The notes below the pieces were generated by a model. It made no database searches. It was given only the letters and a program-made list of their open reading frames with translations, and was not told where the DNA came from. DNA of 64,000 bases, taken from SIG565 sp045656145 (GTDB taxonomy: Bacteria > Bacillota > Clostridia > Oscillospirales > Acutalibacteraceae). Location: assembly GCA_045656145.1 (NCBI GenBank), contig JAZOQP010000013.1, positions 5,757 through 69,756 of the forward strand, read 5' to 3'. Made by a program: the position numbers and the translations under genes. Shown piece after piece: positions 56,994 through 64,000 of this stretch. How positions within the stretch are numbered: position 1 is the stretch's first letter; each line of letters opens with the position of its first letter.

Positions 56994-57968
56994 ATGGGTT
57001 ATAAAAATTTAAAGTTTCCGAAGGATTCGCTCTTTTTAGTAACGGGTGCAGCAGGTTTTATAGGAAGTAACCTTTGCGAAGCAATTCTTAATATGGGTTA
57101 TAAGGTGCGCGCTCTTGATGATTTATCAACAGGCCACCAAAAGAATATCGATATGTTTATAGATAACCCCAATTATGAGTTTATCAAAGGCGATATTAAA
57201 GATTTAGATACCTGCATAAAGGCCTGCGAAGGCGTAGATTTCGTTCTTAATCAGGCAGCTTGGGGAAGCGTTCCGAGAAGTATTGAAATGCCTCTTTTCT
57301 ATTGTGCTAACAACATAACTGGCACTCTCAATATGCTCGAGGCTGCAAGACAAACGGGCGTTAAGAAGTTTGTTTATGCTTCTAGCTCAAGTGTTTATGG
57401 CGATGAACCTAATCTTCCTAAAAAAGAGGGAATTGAGGGAAATCTTTTATCGCCCTATGCCGTATCTAAAAGATGTGATGAAGAATGGGCCAAGCAGTAT
57501 ACAAAGCATTACGGACTCGATACTTACGGTATGAGATACTTTAATGTTTTCGGTCGCCGTCAGGACCCAAATGGTGCCTATGCTGCTGTAATTCCGAAAT
57601 TCTTAAAGCTTCTTTTAAACGGAGAAACCCCCACCATTAATGGCGATGGTAAGCAAAGCCGCGATTTCACATATATCGATAATGTTATCGAGGCAAACCT
57701 AAAGGCGTGTTTAGCGCCATCATCCGCTGCAGGACAGGCGTTTAATATAGCCTACGGTGGCAGAGAGTATCTTATCGATATTTATTATGGACTCACAAAG
57801 GCGCTAAACCTTGATATTGAGCCAAACTTCGGCCCCGATAGAGCAGGGGATATTAAACACTCAAATGCCGATATCAGTAAAGCAAAAGAACTTCTCGGCT
57901 ATGACCCGGATTATAGCTTCGCCGATGGTATCAAACTCGCAATTGAGTGGTATAAGGAGAACTTGTAA
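56994..57968 (+). CDS. UDP-sugar 4-epimerase, WbpP/TviC type
   Basis: 324 residues of the extended SDR family. NAD loop FLVTGAAGFIGSNL (about residues 14-27), LNQAAWGSVPRSIEMP (the SVPRSI word is typical of UDP-GlcNAc/GlcNAcA epimerases), catalytic Tyr155 and Lys159 in SPYAVSKRCDE, and RYFNVFGRRQDPNGAYAAVI. Together with the dehydrogenase it should make UDP-GalNAcA or UDP-GalNAc. The stop overlaps the next start (TAATG). Confidence 0.92.
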   Translation: MGYKNLKFPKDSLFLVTGAAGFIGSNLCEAILNMGYKVRALDDLSTGHQKNIDMFIDNPNYEFIKGDIKDLDTCIKACEGVDFVLNQAAWGSVPRSIEMPLFYCANNITGTLNMLEAARQTGVKKFVYASSSSVYGDEPNLPKKEGIEGNLLSPYAVSKRCDEEWAKQYTKHYGLDTYGMRYFNVFGRRQDPNGAYAAVIPKFLKLLLNGETPTINGDGKQSRDFTYIDNVIEANLKACLAPSSAAGQAFNIAYGGREYLIDIYYGLTKALNLDIEPNFGPDRAGDIKHSNADISKAKELLGYDPDYSFADGIKLAIEWYKENL

Positions 57969-58879
57969 TGAATTTTTACAAGAAAATTATTAAAAGTCAA
58001 AAACTGCGATTGAGAATATTGGAAATGTTGTCTTTTATACCTGACAGTTGGATGATAAAACTTCAATATCCAATAAAGACAGGACATAAACTTGATTTAA
58101 AACATCCCAAACGCTATACAGAAAAAATCCAGTGGTACAAACTCAATTATAGAACAAATCTTATCACTCGATGTGCAGATAAATATGCAGTAAGAGAGTA
58201 CGTGGAAAGTAAGGGATTAGGTTTTTTGCTTAATGATTTGTATGCTGTTTATGATAAGGTAGAAAACATTGATTTTTCTAAATTACCAAGCAGTTATGCG
58301 ATGAAGGCTAATAATAGTTCTGGTACAAATAGATTTATCTTTGATAATACTAAAGCTGATCATAACGCTCTTAGAGCGGATGCAAAAAAATGGTTAGCTC
58401 ATAAAGCAAAATCAGTTTCAGGTGAATGGTGCTATGAAAATATAGAACCAAGAATAATTTTTGAAAAACTTTTACCTCGTGATGAAAATAATGATTTACC
58501 CGATTACAAGTTTTTCTGTTTCAACGGTGAACCATATTGTTTGTATACAATGATAGATTACACTGATAATCATGCCAACGGAAAATTGGGATTCTATGAT
58601 ATGGATTTTAAACAGTTACCATATCGCAGAATGGATTTTGCACCAATAACAAAGAAACTCCCTAAGCCTAAGAATTTTGATAAAATGGTTGAATATGCGC
58701 GTATTTTATCGAAAGATTTTCCGCATGTACGAGTTGATTTTTATAATATAGAGGGTCAAATAATATTTGGTGAATTAACATTTCATAATGCAAGCGGTTA
58801 TACGGTTTTTGAACCAGATGAATTTGATTTCATTTTAGGCGAAAAATTCATATTACCTAAAAAATTAATTGAAAAATAA
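57968..58879 (+). CDS. ATP-grasp TupA-like protein
   Basis: 303 residues of the ATP-grasp branch named after TupA (teichuronopeptide synthesis). Pattern: FSKLPSSYAMKANNSSGTNR, IIFEKLLPRDENNDLPDYKF, VRVDFYNIEGQIIFGELTFH. Members probably add an amino acid to a uronic acid or sugar by an amide bond, which suits a GalNAcA-containing polymer (inference). Translation is coupled to the epimerase gene, and AAGGAG is present ahead. Confidence 0.88.
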   Translation: MNFYKKIIKSQKLRLRILEMLSFIPDSWMIKLQYPIKTGHKLDLKHPKRYTEKIQWYKLNYRTNLITRCADKYAVREYVESKGLGFLLNDLYAVYDKVENIDFSKLPSSYAMKANNSSGTNRFIFDNTKADHNALRADAKKWLAHKAKSVSGEWCYENIEPRIIFEKLLPRDENNDLPDYKFFCFNGEPYCLYTMIDYTDNHANGKLGFYDMDFKQLPYRRMDFAPITKKLPKPKNFDKMVEYARILSKDFPHVRVDFYNIEGQIIFGELTFHNASGYTVFEPDEFDFILGEKFILPKKLIEK

Positions 58880-58888
58880 GGGGTTCAT

Positions 58889-59701
58889 ATGGTAAAGGGT
58901 CAAATTTCAGTGATAATGGGGATTTATAATTGTGCAGATACTTTGCCAGAGGCATTAGATTCACTAATATCGCAAACATATACTAACTGGAGATTGATTA
59001 TGTGCGATGATGCTTCTACTGACGATACATATAAAATTGCCAAAGAATATCAGAACAAATATCCAGATAAAATTGTTTTAATTAGAAATAAAGTTAATTC
59101 TAAATTAGCATTCACTCTAAACCATTGTTTGAAATATGCTGATGGAGAATTTATAGCGCGGATGGATGGGGATGATATATCTGTTCTAGAGCGTTTTGAG
59201 AAACAAGTCAACTTTTTAAATGAACATCTTGAAATCGATTTGGTAGGCACTTATATGCAACGTTTTAATGACAATGGCTTTACAGAAGTTGTTAAAACCC
59301 CACTTAATCCGAATAGATTCACCTTAAAAAATTCCACTCCTTTTTTCCATGCAACAATTATGGCTCGTAAAAAAGTCTATGATTTATTAGATGGGTATAG
59401 GGTTTCTAAAGTGACTGAACGCGCAGAAGATTTTGATTTATGGTTTAGATTTTTTTATAAAGATTTTGAAGGGAAAAATATACCAGAAGCTTTGTATTTG
59501 GTGCGAGAAGATTTATCTGCTATGAGACGAAGGACTAGTAAGTCGCGTTGGAGAGCATTTAAAATAAGAAGGTATGGATATAAATTATTGGGGTATCCCA
59601 AATGGTGGATTATTAAATCCTTTTTTATAACTTTATTTAAGTCTAGTATACCGGTTTATCTTATTTCTATTTATAATAATTTTAAAAACAAAGAAATTTA
59701 G
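58889..59701 (+). CDS. Family 2 (GT-A) glycosyltransferase
   Basis: 270 residues. ISVIMGIYNCADTLPEALDS, LIMCDDASTDDTYKIA, the D-x-D motif in IARMDGDDISVLERFEKQV, and FHATIMARKKVYDLLDGYR. Inverting transferase in the cytoplasm, building the repeat unit. Its base composition is more AT-rich than the genes before it. Confidence 0.92.
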   Translation: MVKGQISVIMGIYNCADTLPEALDSLISQTYTNWRLIMCDDASTDDTYKIAKEYQNKYPDKIVLIRNKVNSKLAFTLNHCLKYADGEFIARMDGDDISVLERFEKQVNFLNEHLEIDLVGTYMQRFNDNGFTEVVKTPLNPNRFTLKNSTPFFHATIMARKKVYDLLDGYRVSKVTERAEDFDLWFRFFYKDFEGKNIPEALYLVREDLSAMRRRTSKSRWRAFKIRRYGYKLLGYPKWWIIKSFFITLFKSSIPVYLISIYNNFKNKEI

Positions 59702-59711
59702 AGGAGAACAA

Positions 59712-60788
59712 ATGGGCGTTTACTATATTACTCTATTTATTGTATTTATTTTTACAGTTTTAGCAAAGGCATATGATTACAAGTTTGTGCAATATAATTC
59801 CCTTGGAAGAGTTAAGCATACGCAACTTACTATGGCGATTTTTTTATTTGCTGTGTGTACTTTGATTTTTGTTGCGGGATTCAGGTATAATGTAGGCTCT
59901 GATTTTAAAAATTATTATATAGGATATGTTCAAAGTTCTAAACTTTTTTTTGAAAGATTAATAACTTTAAATGAGCCGGGATATTATTTTTTATGTTGGA
60001 TAACGGTTTTAATTAAAGGAAATGGAACTACTGCAATTTTTTTAGCAGCAGCCGTAACTGTAATTTTATATTTAAAAACAATATATGAAAACACAAATTG
60101 TTTAATTACAGCTACGTTACTGTATTTATTTTTGGGTTGTTGGCACGGTAGTTTCAACGGAATAAGGCAGTATTTGGCGTCAGCTATAATATTTTCAGGA
60201 ATCCGTTACATAAAAGAAAAGCAATTTTGGAAATATGCTTTAACTGTTTTTATTGCATTTTTATTTCACACATCGGCAATTATTATGATTTTCGCTTATT
60301 TTATAACCCATTGGGAAATACGTTTTAGGAATATAGCGTTTTTAATTATAGGTAGCGTAGTAATACTGTTTTCATTTAATGGCGTTTTGGAATTAGCAGG
60401 GTTTTTATTAAAACAAAATTACGGAATAAATAGTGCGTATATTACAAGGTCAGTTAATGGATTAAGAATTTTGGTTGCAGTTGCTCCGGCGATATTCTTC
60501 CTTATTTTTTATTGGAATCGCGAAAAAACTAATGACCAAAAAATGTGGCTCAATTTACTTATTTTAAATGGTATTATGATGTTTGCAACCTCTAATAGCG
60601 CTTATTTAGCACGTATGGGTATATATACCACTCCTTTTCTTGCTTTAGGCATCCCCGAATTATTAAAAGAGATATCTTTTAGAAATAGAAATATTCTCAG
60701 AGTTGTTATTCTATTGTTATATGTTATTTTTTGGTGGTATGATATTTCTCAAGCGGGGGCACTTAATAACTTTAAGTTTGTTTTTTAA
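59712..60788 (+). CDS. EpsG/Wzy-like polysaccharide polymerase
   Basis: 358 residues with about ten membrane segments. FVAGFRYNVGSDFKNYYIGY near residues 53-72 is the typical R-x-x-x-G-x-D-x-x-x-Y of EpsG-type polymerases; FLFHTSAIIMIFAYF (H-x-S) matches the second conserved part. Likely joins repeat units outside the membrane. Strongly AT-rich. GAGGAG precedes the ATG. Confidence 0.85.
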   Translation: MGVYYITLFIVFIFTVLAKAYDYKFVQYNSLGRVKHTQLTMAIFLFAVCTLIFVAGFRYNVGSDFKNYYIGYVQSSKLFFERLITLNEPGYYFLCWITVLIKGNGTTAIFLAAAVTVILYLKTIYENTNCLITATLLYLFLGCWHGSFNGIRQYLASAIIFSGIRYIKEKQFWKYALTVFIAFLFHTSAIIMIFAYFITHWEIRFRNIAFLIIGSVVILFSFNGVLELAGFLLKQNYGINSAYITRSVNGLRILVAVAPAIFFLIFYWNREKTNDQKMWLNLLILNGIMMFATSNSAYLARMGIYTTPFLALGIPELLKEISFRNRNILRVVILLLYVIFWWYDISQAGALNNFKFVF

Positions 60789-60806
60789 AAGAATCGGGGT
60801 ATTAAT

Positions 60807-61916
60807 ATGAAAAAAATACTTTTTTTAATACCTAATTTAGGGGGCGGAGGCGCAGAAAGAGTTTTAGTTAATCTTGTGAATAATTTAGACCAATCAAAGT
60901 ATGATTTAACAATTAGAACTCTTTTTAAATCAGATGTTAACTCCAAATATTTGCATAGTCATATAAAACTTGTTGAAGGTAAACTTAAACAATTTAGAGG
61001 TAATATACATCTTTTAAAATTGTTCCCCCCTAGATTTTTATATAAGTTTTTTATAAAAGGTAAATATGATATTGTAGTTTCTTATCTTGAAGGTCCAACC
61101 GCGCGTATCGTTTCGGGGTGTGCTGATAAATTAACAAAATTAGTCAGTTGGATTCATGTAGAGCATGCTAATCAAAAGGCTTTTTCTCATAGTTTTCGTT
61201 CTCTAAACGAAGCAAAAAAAAGCTATGGTAAATATGACATAATTGTTTGTGTTGCGAATACAGTTAAAGATAATTTTTTGGAAATTTCAAATTTAGAAAA
61301 CAAATGTACTGTATTGTATAATACTAATGAAACTAATTTAATTCAAGAAAAAGCGAAGGAAGAAATGGAGACCCCCTTTCCCACGGATACTTATAATATA
61401 GTTTCGGTTGGTAGATTAATGCCCCAAAAAGGATATGATAGATTAATTAAGGTTCATTCAAAACTTATAAAGGAAGGATTTAAACACCATATATATATAT
61501 TAGGAACAGGAAAAGAAACTGATTGTTTAAAGAAACTTATAAAAGAAAAGGATGTTTCTAATACTTTCCATTTGTTAGGCTTTTCTGATAATCCTTATAA
61601 GTATGTTAAAAATGCTGATTTATTTATTTGTTCTTCAAGAAGAGAGGGTTTTTCAACCGCGGTTACCGAAGCTTTAGTAGTCGGAACTCCTGTTGTGAGT
61701 ACTTGCTGCTCAGGAGCTTATGAGTTGTTAGGTTATAACAATGAATATGGCATCGTTACAGAGAATAGTGAAGAAGGTATTTATAAAGGTTTAAAAACTT
61801 TACTAGTAGATAAAGAGCTATTGGCCAAGTATAAAAAACAAGCAGAAATACGTGGAAAAAAATTTAGCACCGAGAATACTGTTCTAGCGGTGCAAGAAAT
61901 GTTAGAGAGTTTATAA
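60807..61916 (+). CDS. Family 4 (GT-B) glycosyltransferase
   Basis: 369 residues. KKILFLIPNLGGGGAERVLV at the N-terminus (the G-G-x-E-R word for binding acceptor/donor), SVGRLMPQKGYDRLIKVHSK, LFICSSRREGFSTAVTEALV with the E-x7-E pair, and GTPVVSTCCSGAYELLG. Sits 18 bases after the polymerase gene and 2 bases before the deacetylase gene. Confidence 0.92.
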   Translation: MKKILFLIPNLGGGGAERVLVNLVNNLDQSKYDLTIRTLFKSDVNSKYLHSHIKLVEGKLKQFRGNIHLLKLFPPRFLYKFFIKGKYDIVVSYLEGPTARIVSGCADKLTKLVSWIHVEHANQKAFSHSFRSLNEAKKSYGKYDIIVCVANTVKDNFLEISNLENKCTVLYNTNETNLIQEKAKEEMETPFPTDTYNIVSVGRLMPQKGYDRLIKVHSKLIKEGFKHHIYILGTGKETDCLKKLIKEKDVSNTFHLLGFSDNPYKYVKNADLFICSSRREGFSTAVTEALVVGTPVVSTCCSGAYELLGYNNEYGIVTENSEEGIYKGLKTLLVDKELLAKYKKQAEIRGKKFSTENTVLAVQEMLESL

Positions 61917-61918
61917 TT

Positions 61919-62527
61919 ATGATTAAACAATATGCACATAAATTATATGTGGCCCTTGGGATGCTTTTGAATAATATAAGATTAGTTTATTGGCGCGTGA
62001 GGGATAAAGTATCGCCTCCGAAGGAAAAAACTGTCTTATTTGTTGCACATCCGGATGATGATACCTTATTCTTTCATAGATTCATCAAAGAACATAAACC
62101 GTATGTTGTATTATTAACTACCGGATGGTCATTGCGAAGATATCCTTGTTTTAAGAAAGTAATGAAATATTATGGTGTGAAGTATAGAGCCTATAATTTA
62201 CATTCTAGAGATAAAAGAAGTTCGTTGCTAAAATCATATATTAGTGAAGTTTTAACTTTAATTAACCCTAATACTTGTTTAACACATAATGCCGAAGGTG
62301 AATATGGGCATGAAATGCATAGAAGAGTTCATTTAGCGGTTAAGGAACTGTATAAAGGGGAATTGTTGGTTCCGGCATTAGATAAAGATATAGAGTGCTT
62401 TCCTCTTGAAAAAAATCTTATCGATGAGAAAATAATGATTTTTAATAAGTATTATACAACAGAACTTTTTGTATTGGATGAGTATAAAAAATGGGTCATA
62501 AATGAAAAATTAGTTGTGGAGGAGTAA
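61919..62527 (+). CDS. PIG-L family deacetylase
   Basis: 202 residues. Zinc ligands are visible in VLFVAHPDDDTLFFHRFIK (A-H-P-D-D, residues about 42-46) and THNAEGEYGHEMHRRVHLA. PIG-L enzymes remove acetyl from GlcNAc-containing lipids or glycans, so this one may deacetylate a HexNAc of the polymer or its lipid-linked precursor. An N-terminal stretch KLYVALGMLLNNIRLVYW is amphipathic and may touch the membrane. Confidence 0.9.
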   Translation: MIKQYAHKLYVALGMLLNNIRLVYWRVRDKVSPPKEKTVLFVAHPDDDTLFFHRFIKEHKPYVVLLTTGWSLRRYPCFKKVMKYYGVKYRAYNLHSRDKRSSLLKSYISEVLTLINPNTCLTHNAEGEYGHEMHRRVHLAVKELYKGELLVPALDKDIECFPLEKNLIDEKIMIFNKYYTTELFVLDEYKKWVINEKLVVEE

Positions 62528-62528
62528 A

Positions 62529-63602
62529 ATGAAAACAATTAACTGTGCGGTAGTTTCTAGTTATTTTGGACCTTATTACAGTAATTTTGTGGCATCTTTA
62601 GTGGCTTTTCAAGATATGATGTTAAAAGACAAAAATAAAGTTGTTTTCATTTTCCCGAAAGAAGTTGAAAATTTTTCTTGGATAAAACTATTAGAAGAGC
62701 AGAACACAAAAATTTATTATATTGAATACAATCCTAATTCTTTTAATAATTTTAAGCAACTAAGAAAAATTTTTAAACAGGAAAAAATAAATTTAATTTA
62801 TTCTCATATGTGCGGTTGGGATTTAACAGTTCGTTTTGCCGCACCTTTTACACCTGTTATTTGGCACATGAGAATGAATGTTAATGTGAAAGATAAGATC
62901 AAAAGGGTCAAAAACTTCCTAAAATTCCGCATTCTAGGTTTTGGAAAAACCTATCATATAGCTGTTTCAGAACCTGTAACTAAAGCGATTAATAGTTTAA
63001 AACCTCGCAATAAATGTGTAACTATACATAATTGTTTAGATTTTTCAAGATTAGAAACAAAAATGAGAGTTAATTCTGATGCGAAAAATATTCTTATTTT
63101 TGGATGGGAGCCGACGGTAAAAGGTTTAGATATAACGCTTGATGCTTGTGAAAAGTTGTTTGCAGAGGGTGTTAAATTTAAGCTTTTGGTATCTTCTCAG
63201 CAAAAAACGTATGAGTATGTTGCAGAAAGATATGATGGATTACCTGAGTGGTTAGAGTTATTAGAGCCAACTAGCGATGTTGCAAATCTTTATCAGAAAG
63301 CGGATATAATGATTTCAGCAAGCAGAAGTGAAGGTTTTTCTTTTGCTCTTGCAGAGGCGATATATTCGGGACTTATAACGGTTGTTTCAAATATTGACGG
63401 AACATCGTGGTCAGGCGAATTTAAAGCTAGATTTGAGTTTAAATCCGGTAATGTTGAGGCTCTTTCAAATGCTTTAAAAGAGGCTTTAGGTTTTAATATT
63501 TCTAAAGAGGAAAAAGAGTACAATAAAAGTTTATTAGAAGAAAAATATTCAATGGAAATCTGGGTTAATAATTTAAATGATTTCATTAATCAAATCGTTT
63601 AG
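62529..63602 (+). CDS. Family 4-like (GT-B) glycosyltransferase
   Basis: About 357 residues from the ATG at 62529, with GGAGG 6-7 bases ahead; the frame extends upstream across that site. NCAVVSSYFGPYYSNFVASL, FGWEPTVKGLDITLDACEKL, IMISASRSEGFSFALAEAIY (E-x7-E) and GLITVVSNIDGTSW. Donor unknown. Last complete gene of the polysaccharide operon in the window. Confidence 0.9.
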   Translation: MKTINCAVVSSYFGPYYSNFVASLVAFQDMMLKDKNKVVFIFPKEVENFSWIKLLEEQNTKIYYIEYNPNSFNNFKQLRKIFKQEKINLIYSHMCGWDLTVRFAAPFTPVIWHMRMNVNVKDKIKRVKNFLKFRILGFGKTYHIAVSEPVTKAINSLKPRNKCVTIHNCLDFSRLETKMRVNSDAKNILIFGWEPTVKGLDITLDACEKLFAEGVKFKLLVSSQQKTYEYVAERYDGLPEWLELLEPTSDVANLYQKADIMISASRSEGFSFALAEAIYSGLITVVSNIDGTSWSGEFKARFEFKSGNVEALSNALKEALGFNISKEEKEYNKSLLEEKYSMEIWVNNLNDFINQIV

Positions 63603-63615
63603 AGTGGATACGTAT

Positions 63616-63660
63616 ATGATTAAAAAGATTCAAATCAATACATTATTTAATAACAGCTAG
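63616..63660 (+). other. Tiny open frame between glycan genes
   Basis: 14-codon frame MIKKIQINTLFNNS in the 110-base gap before the flippase gene. It has no good ribosome site (GAGTGG is about 8 bases away). It may be the remnant start of a lost gene. Confidence 0.25.
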
Positions 63661-63712
63661 TGAGAATAATTAGGTTTATTTGTTTTTATAAAATCAGAAA
63701 GAAGAACGGATA

Positions 63713-64000
63713 ATGTCGCGAACTAAAAAATCAGCAATAAATAGCATAGTTGGTATTGCTTGCACCTTAATAAGTAGTATATTAAGCTTTGTTTTGCAAG
63801 CAGTTTTTATAAGATTGTTAGGCCTTGAATATTCAGGCGTTAACGGTCTTTTTACCGACATTTTAAAGATACTAAATTTAGCAGAATTGGGTATGAATAA
63901 TGCAATTCTTTTTAGATTATATAAATATATTTCGGATGAGAATCAATTCGAAATAGAGAAACTTTTGAATTTTTATAGAAAGATTTGCTATGGCGTAGGT
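63713..64000 (+). CDS. Wzx/MATE-like polysaccharide flippase, 3' end missing
   Basis: First 96 codons of a membrane protein that continues past the window. SAINSIVGIACTLISSILSF (first helix), then VFIRLLGLEYSGVNGLFTDI and LNLAELGMNNAILFRLYKYI are typical of MOP-superfamily lipid-linked oligosaccharide flippases of Gram-positive capsule loci. Only a weak ribosome site (GAAGAACGGA) precedes the ATG. It would complete the Wzx/Wzy pathway with the EpsG-like polymerase. Confidence 0.82.
   Translation, partial: MSRTKKSAINSIVGIACTLISSILSFVLQAVFIRLLGLEYSGVNGLFTDILKILNLAELGMNNAILFRLYKYISDENQFEIEKLLNFYRKICYGVG

Noticed and set aside
1..64000. CRISPR arrays, insertion sequences, rRNA genes, prophage
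   Set aside because: No regularly spaced repeats, transposase or integrase genes, phage structural genes or rRNA-like sequence were seen on either strand.

Overview
The window looks like part of a low-GC Gram-positive chromosome, most likely an anaerobic, spore-forming member of Clostridia related to gut Oscillospirales. Support: strong GGAGG-type ribosome-binding sites, TTGACA/TATAAT promoters with 17-bp spacers, a SpoVAC sporulation protein, LCP and BY-kinase capsule genes of the Gram-positive type, and cell-surface proteins with Cys/His modules and Ig-like repeats as seen in gut Clostridia. This placement is inferred from gene content; there is no rRNA or marker phylogeny here.

Layout. 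0-7.3 kb: end of an RbsD/FucU mutarotase, a SulP permease, a repeat-rich membrane-anchored protein coupled to a SLOG/DUF1273 protein, a reverse-strand glycosyltransferase, and a YtrA-like GntR regulator with its ABC transporter and a palindromic operator. 7.3-13.4 kb (minus): a tightly overlapped six-gene operon starting with murD, followed by two M42 aminopeptidases, an acetyltransferase, a PLP enzyme of the methionine gamma-lyase/aluminum-resistance family and a propeller-like protein. 13.4-22.4 kb: a sodium:neurotransmitter-type symporter, acyl-ACP thioesterase, MntP, serS, typA, a DEDDh exonuclease, a PflX-type radical SAM protein and a GNAT protein. 22.4-25.6 kb: an XRE repressor gene broken by one stop codon, two matching operators on a divergent promoter, and a 944-residue secreted repeat protein. 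25.6-28.5 kb (minus): the asd-dapA-dapB lysine/diaminopimelate operon. 28.5-34.8 kb: queA-tgt, yajC with a small membrane protein, an FkbM methyltransferase, an SGNH hydrolase and a YkvI-type membrane protein.

34.8-45.9 kb: a tRNA-Pro(CGG) whose 5' part is duplicated across a hairpin-rich island, a Dabb protein, an Ldh2-type dehydrogenase with malic enzyme, a membrane XRE regulator, two DegV lipid-binding proteins, a lone spoVAC, an intracellular GH78 rhamnosidase with an EamA transporter, a YtqA-type radical SAM protein and a zinc-ribbon membrane protein.

45.9-64 kb is one long surface-polysaccharide region: a fused chain-length regulator/tyrosine kinase, its PHP phosphatase, a sortase-type surface protein and an LCP ligase; then a cassette of HprK-like kinase, PqqD-like protein, S26-like peptidase and ABC exporter that resembles a peptide-modification system; then an operon with a NeuD-like acetyltransferase, a PglC-type initiating transferase, UDP-sugar dehydrogenase and epimerase (TviB/TviC type), ATP-grasp protein, four glycosyltransferases, an EpsG/Wzy-like polymerase, a PIG-L deacetylase and the start of a Wzx-like flippase that runs off the window. 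Composition falls visibly in the late glycosyltransferase genes, as is common in variable capsule loci.

The best candidates for unusual biology are the broken repressor with intact twin operators (22.4-22.8 kb), the partly duplicated tRNA-Pro with its hairpin island (34.8-35.2 kb), and the HprK/PqqD/S26/ABC cassette inside the capsule locus (50.1-53.2 kb).
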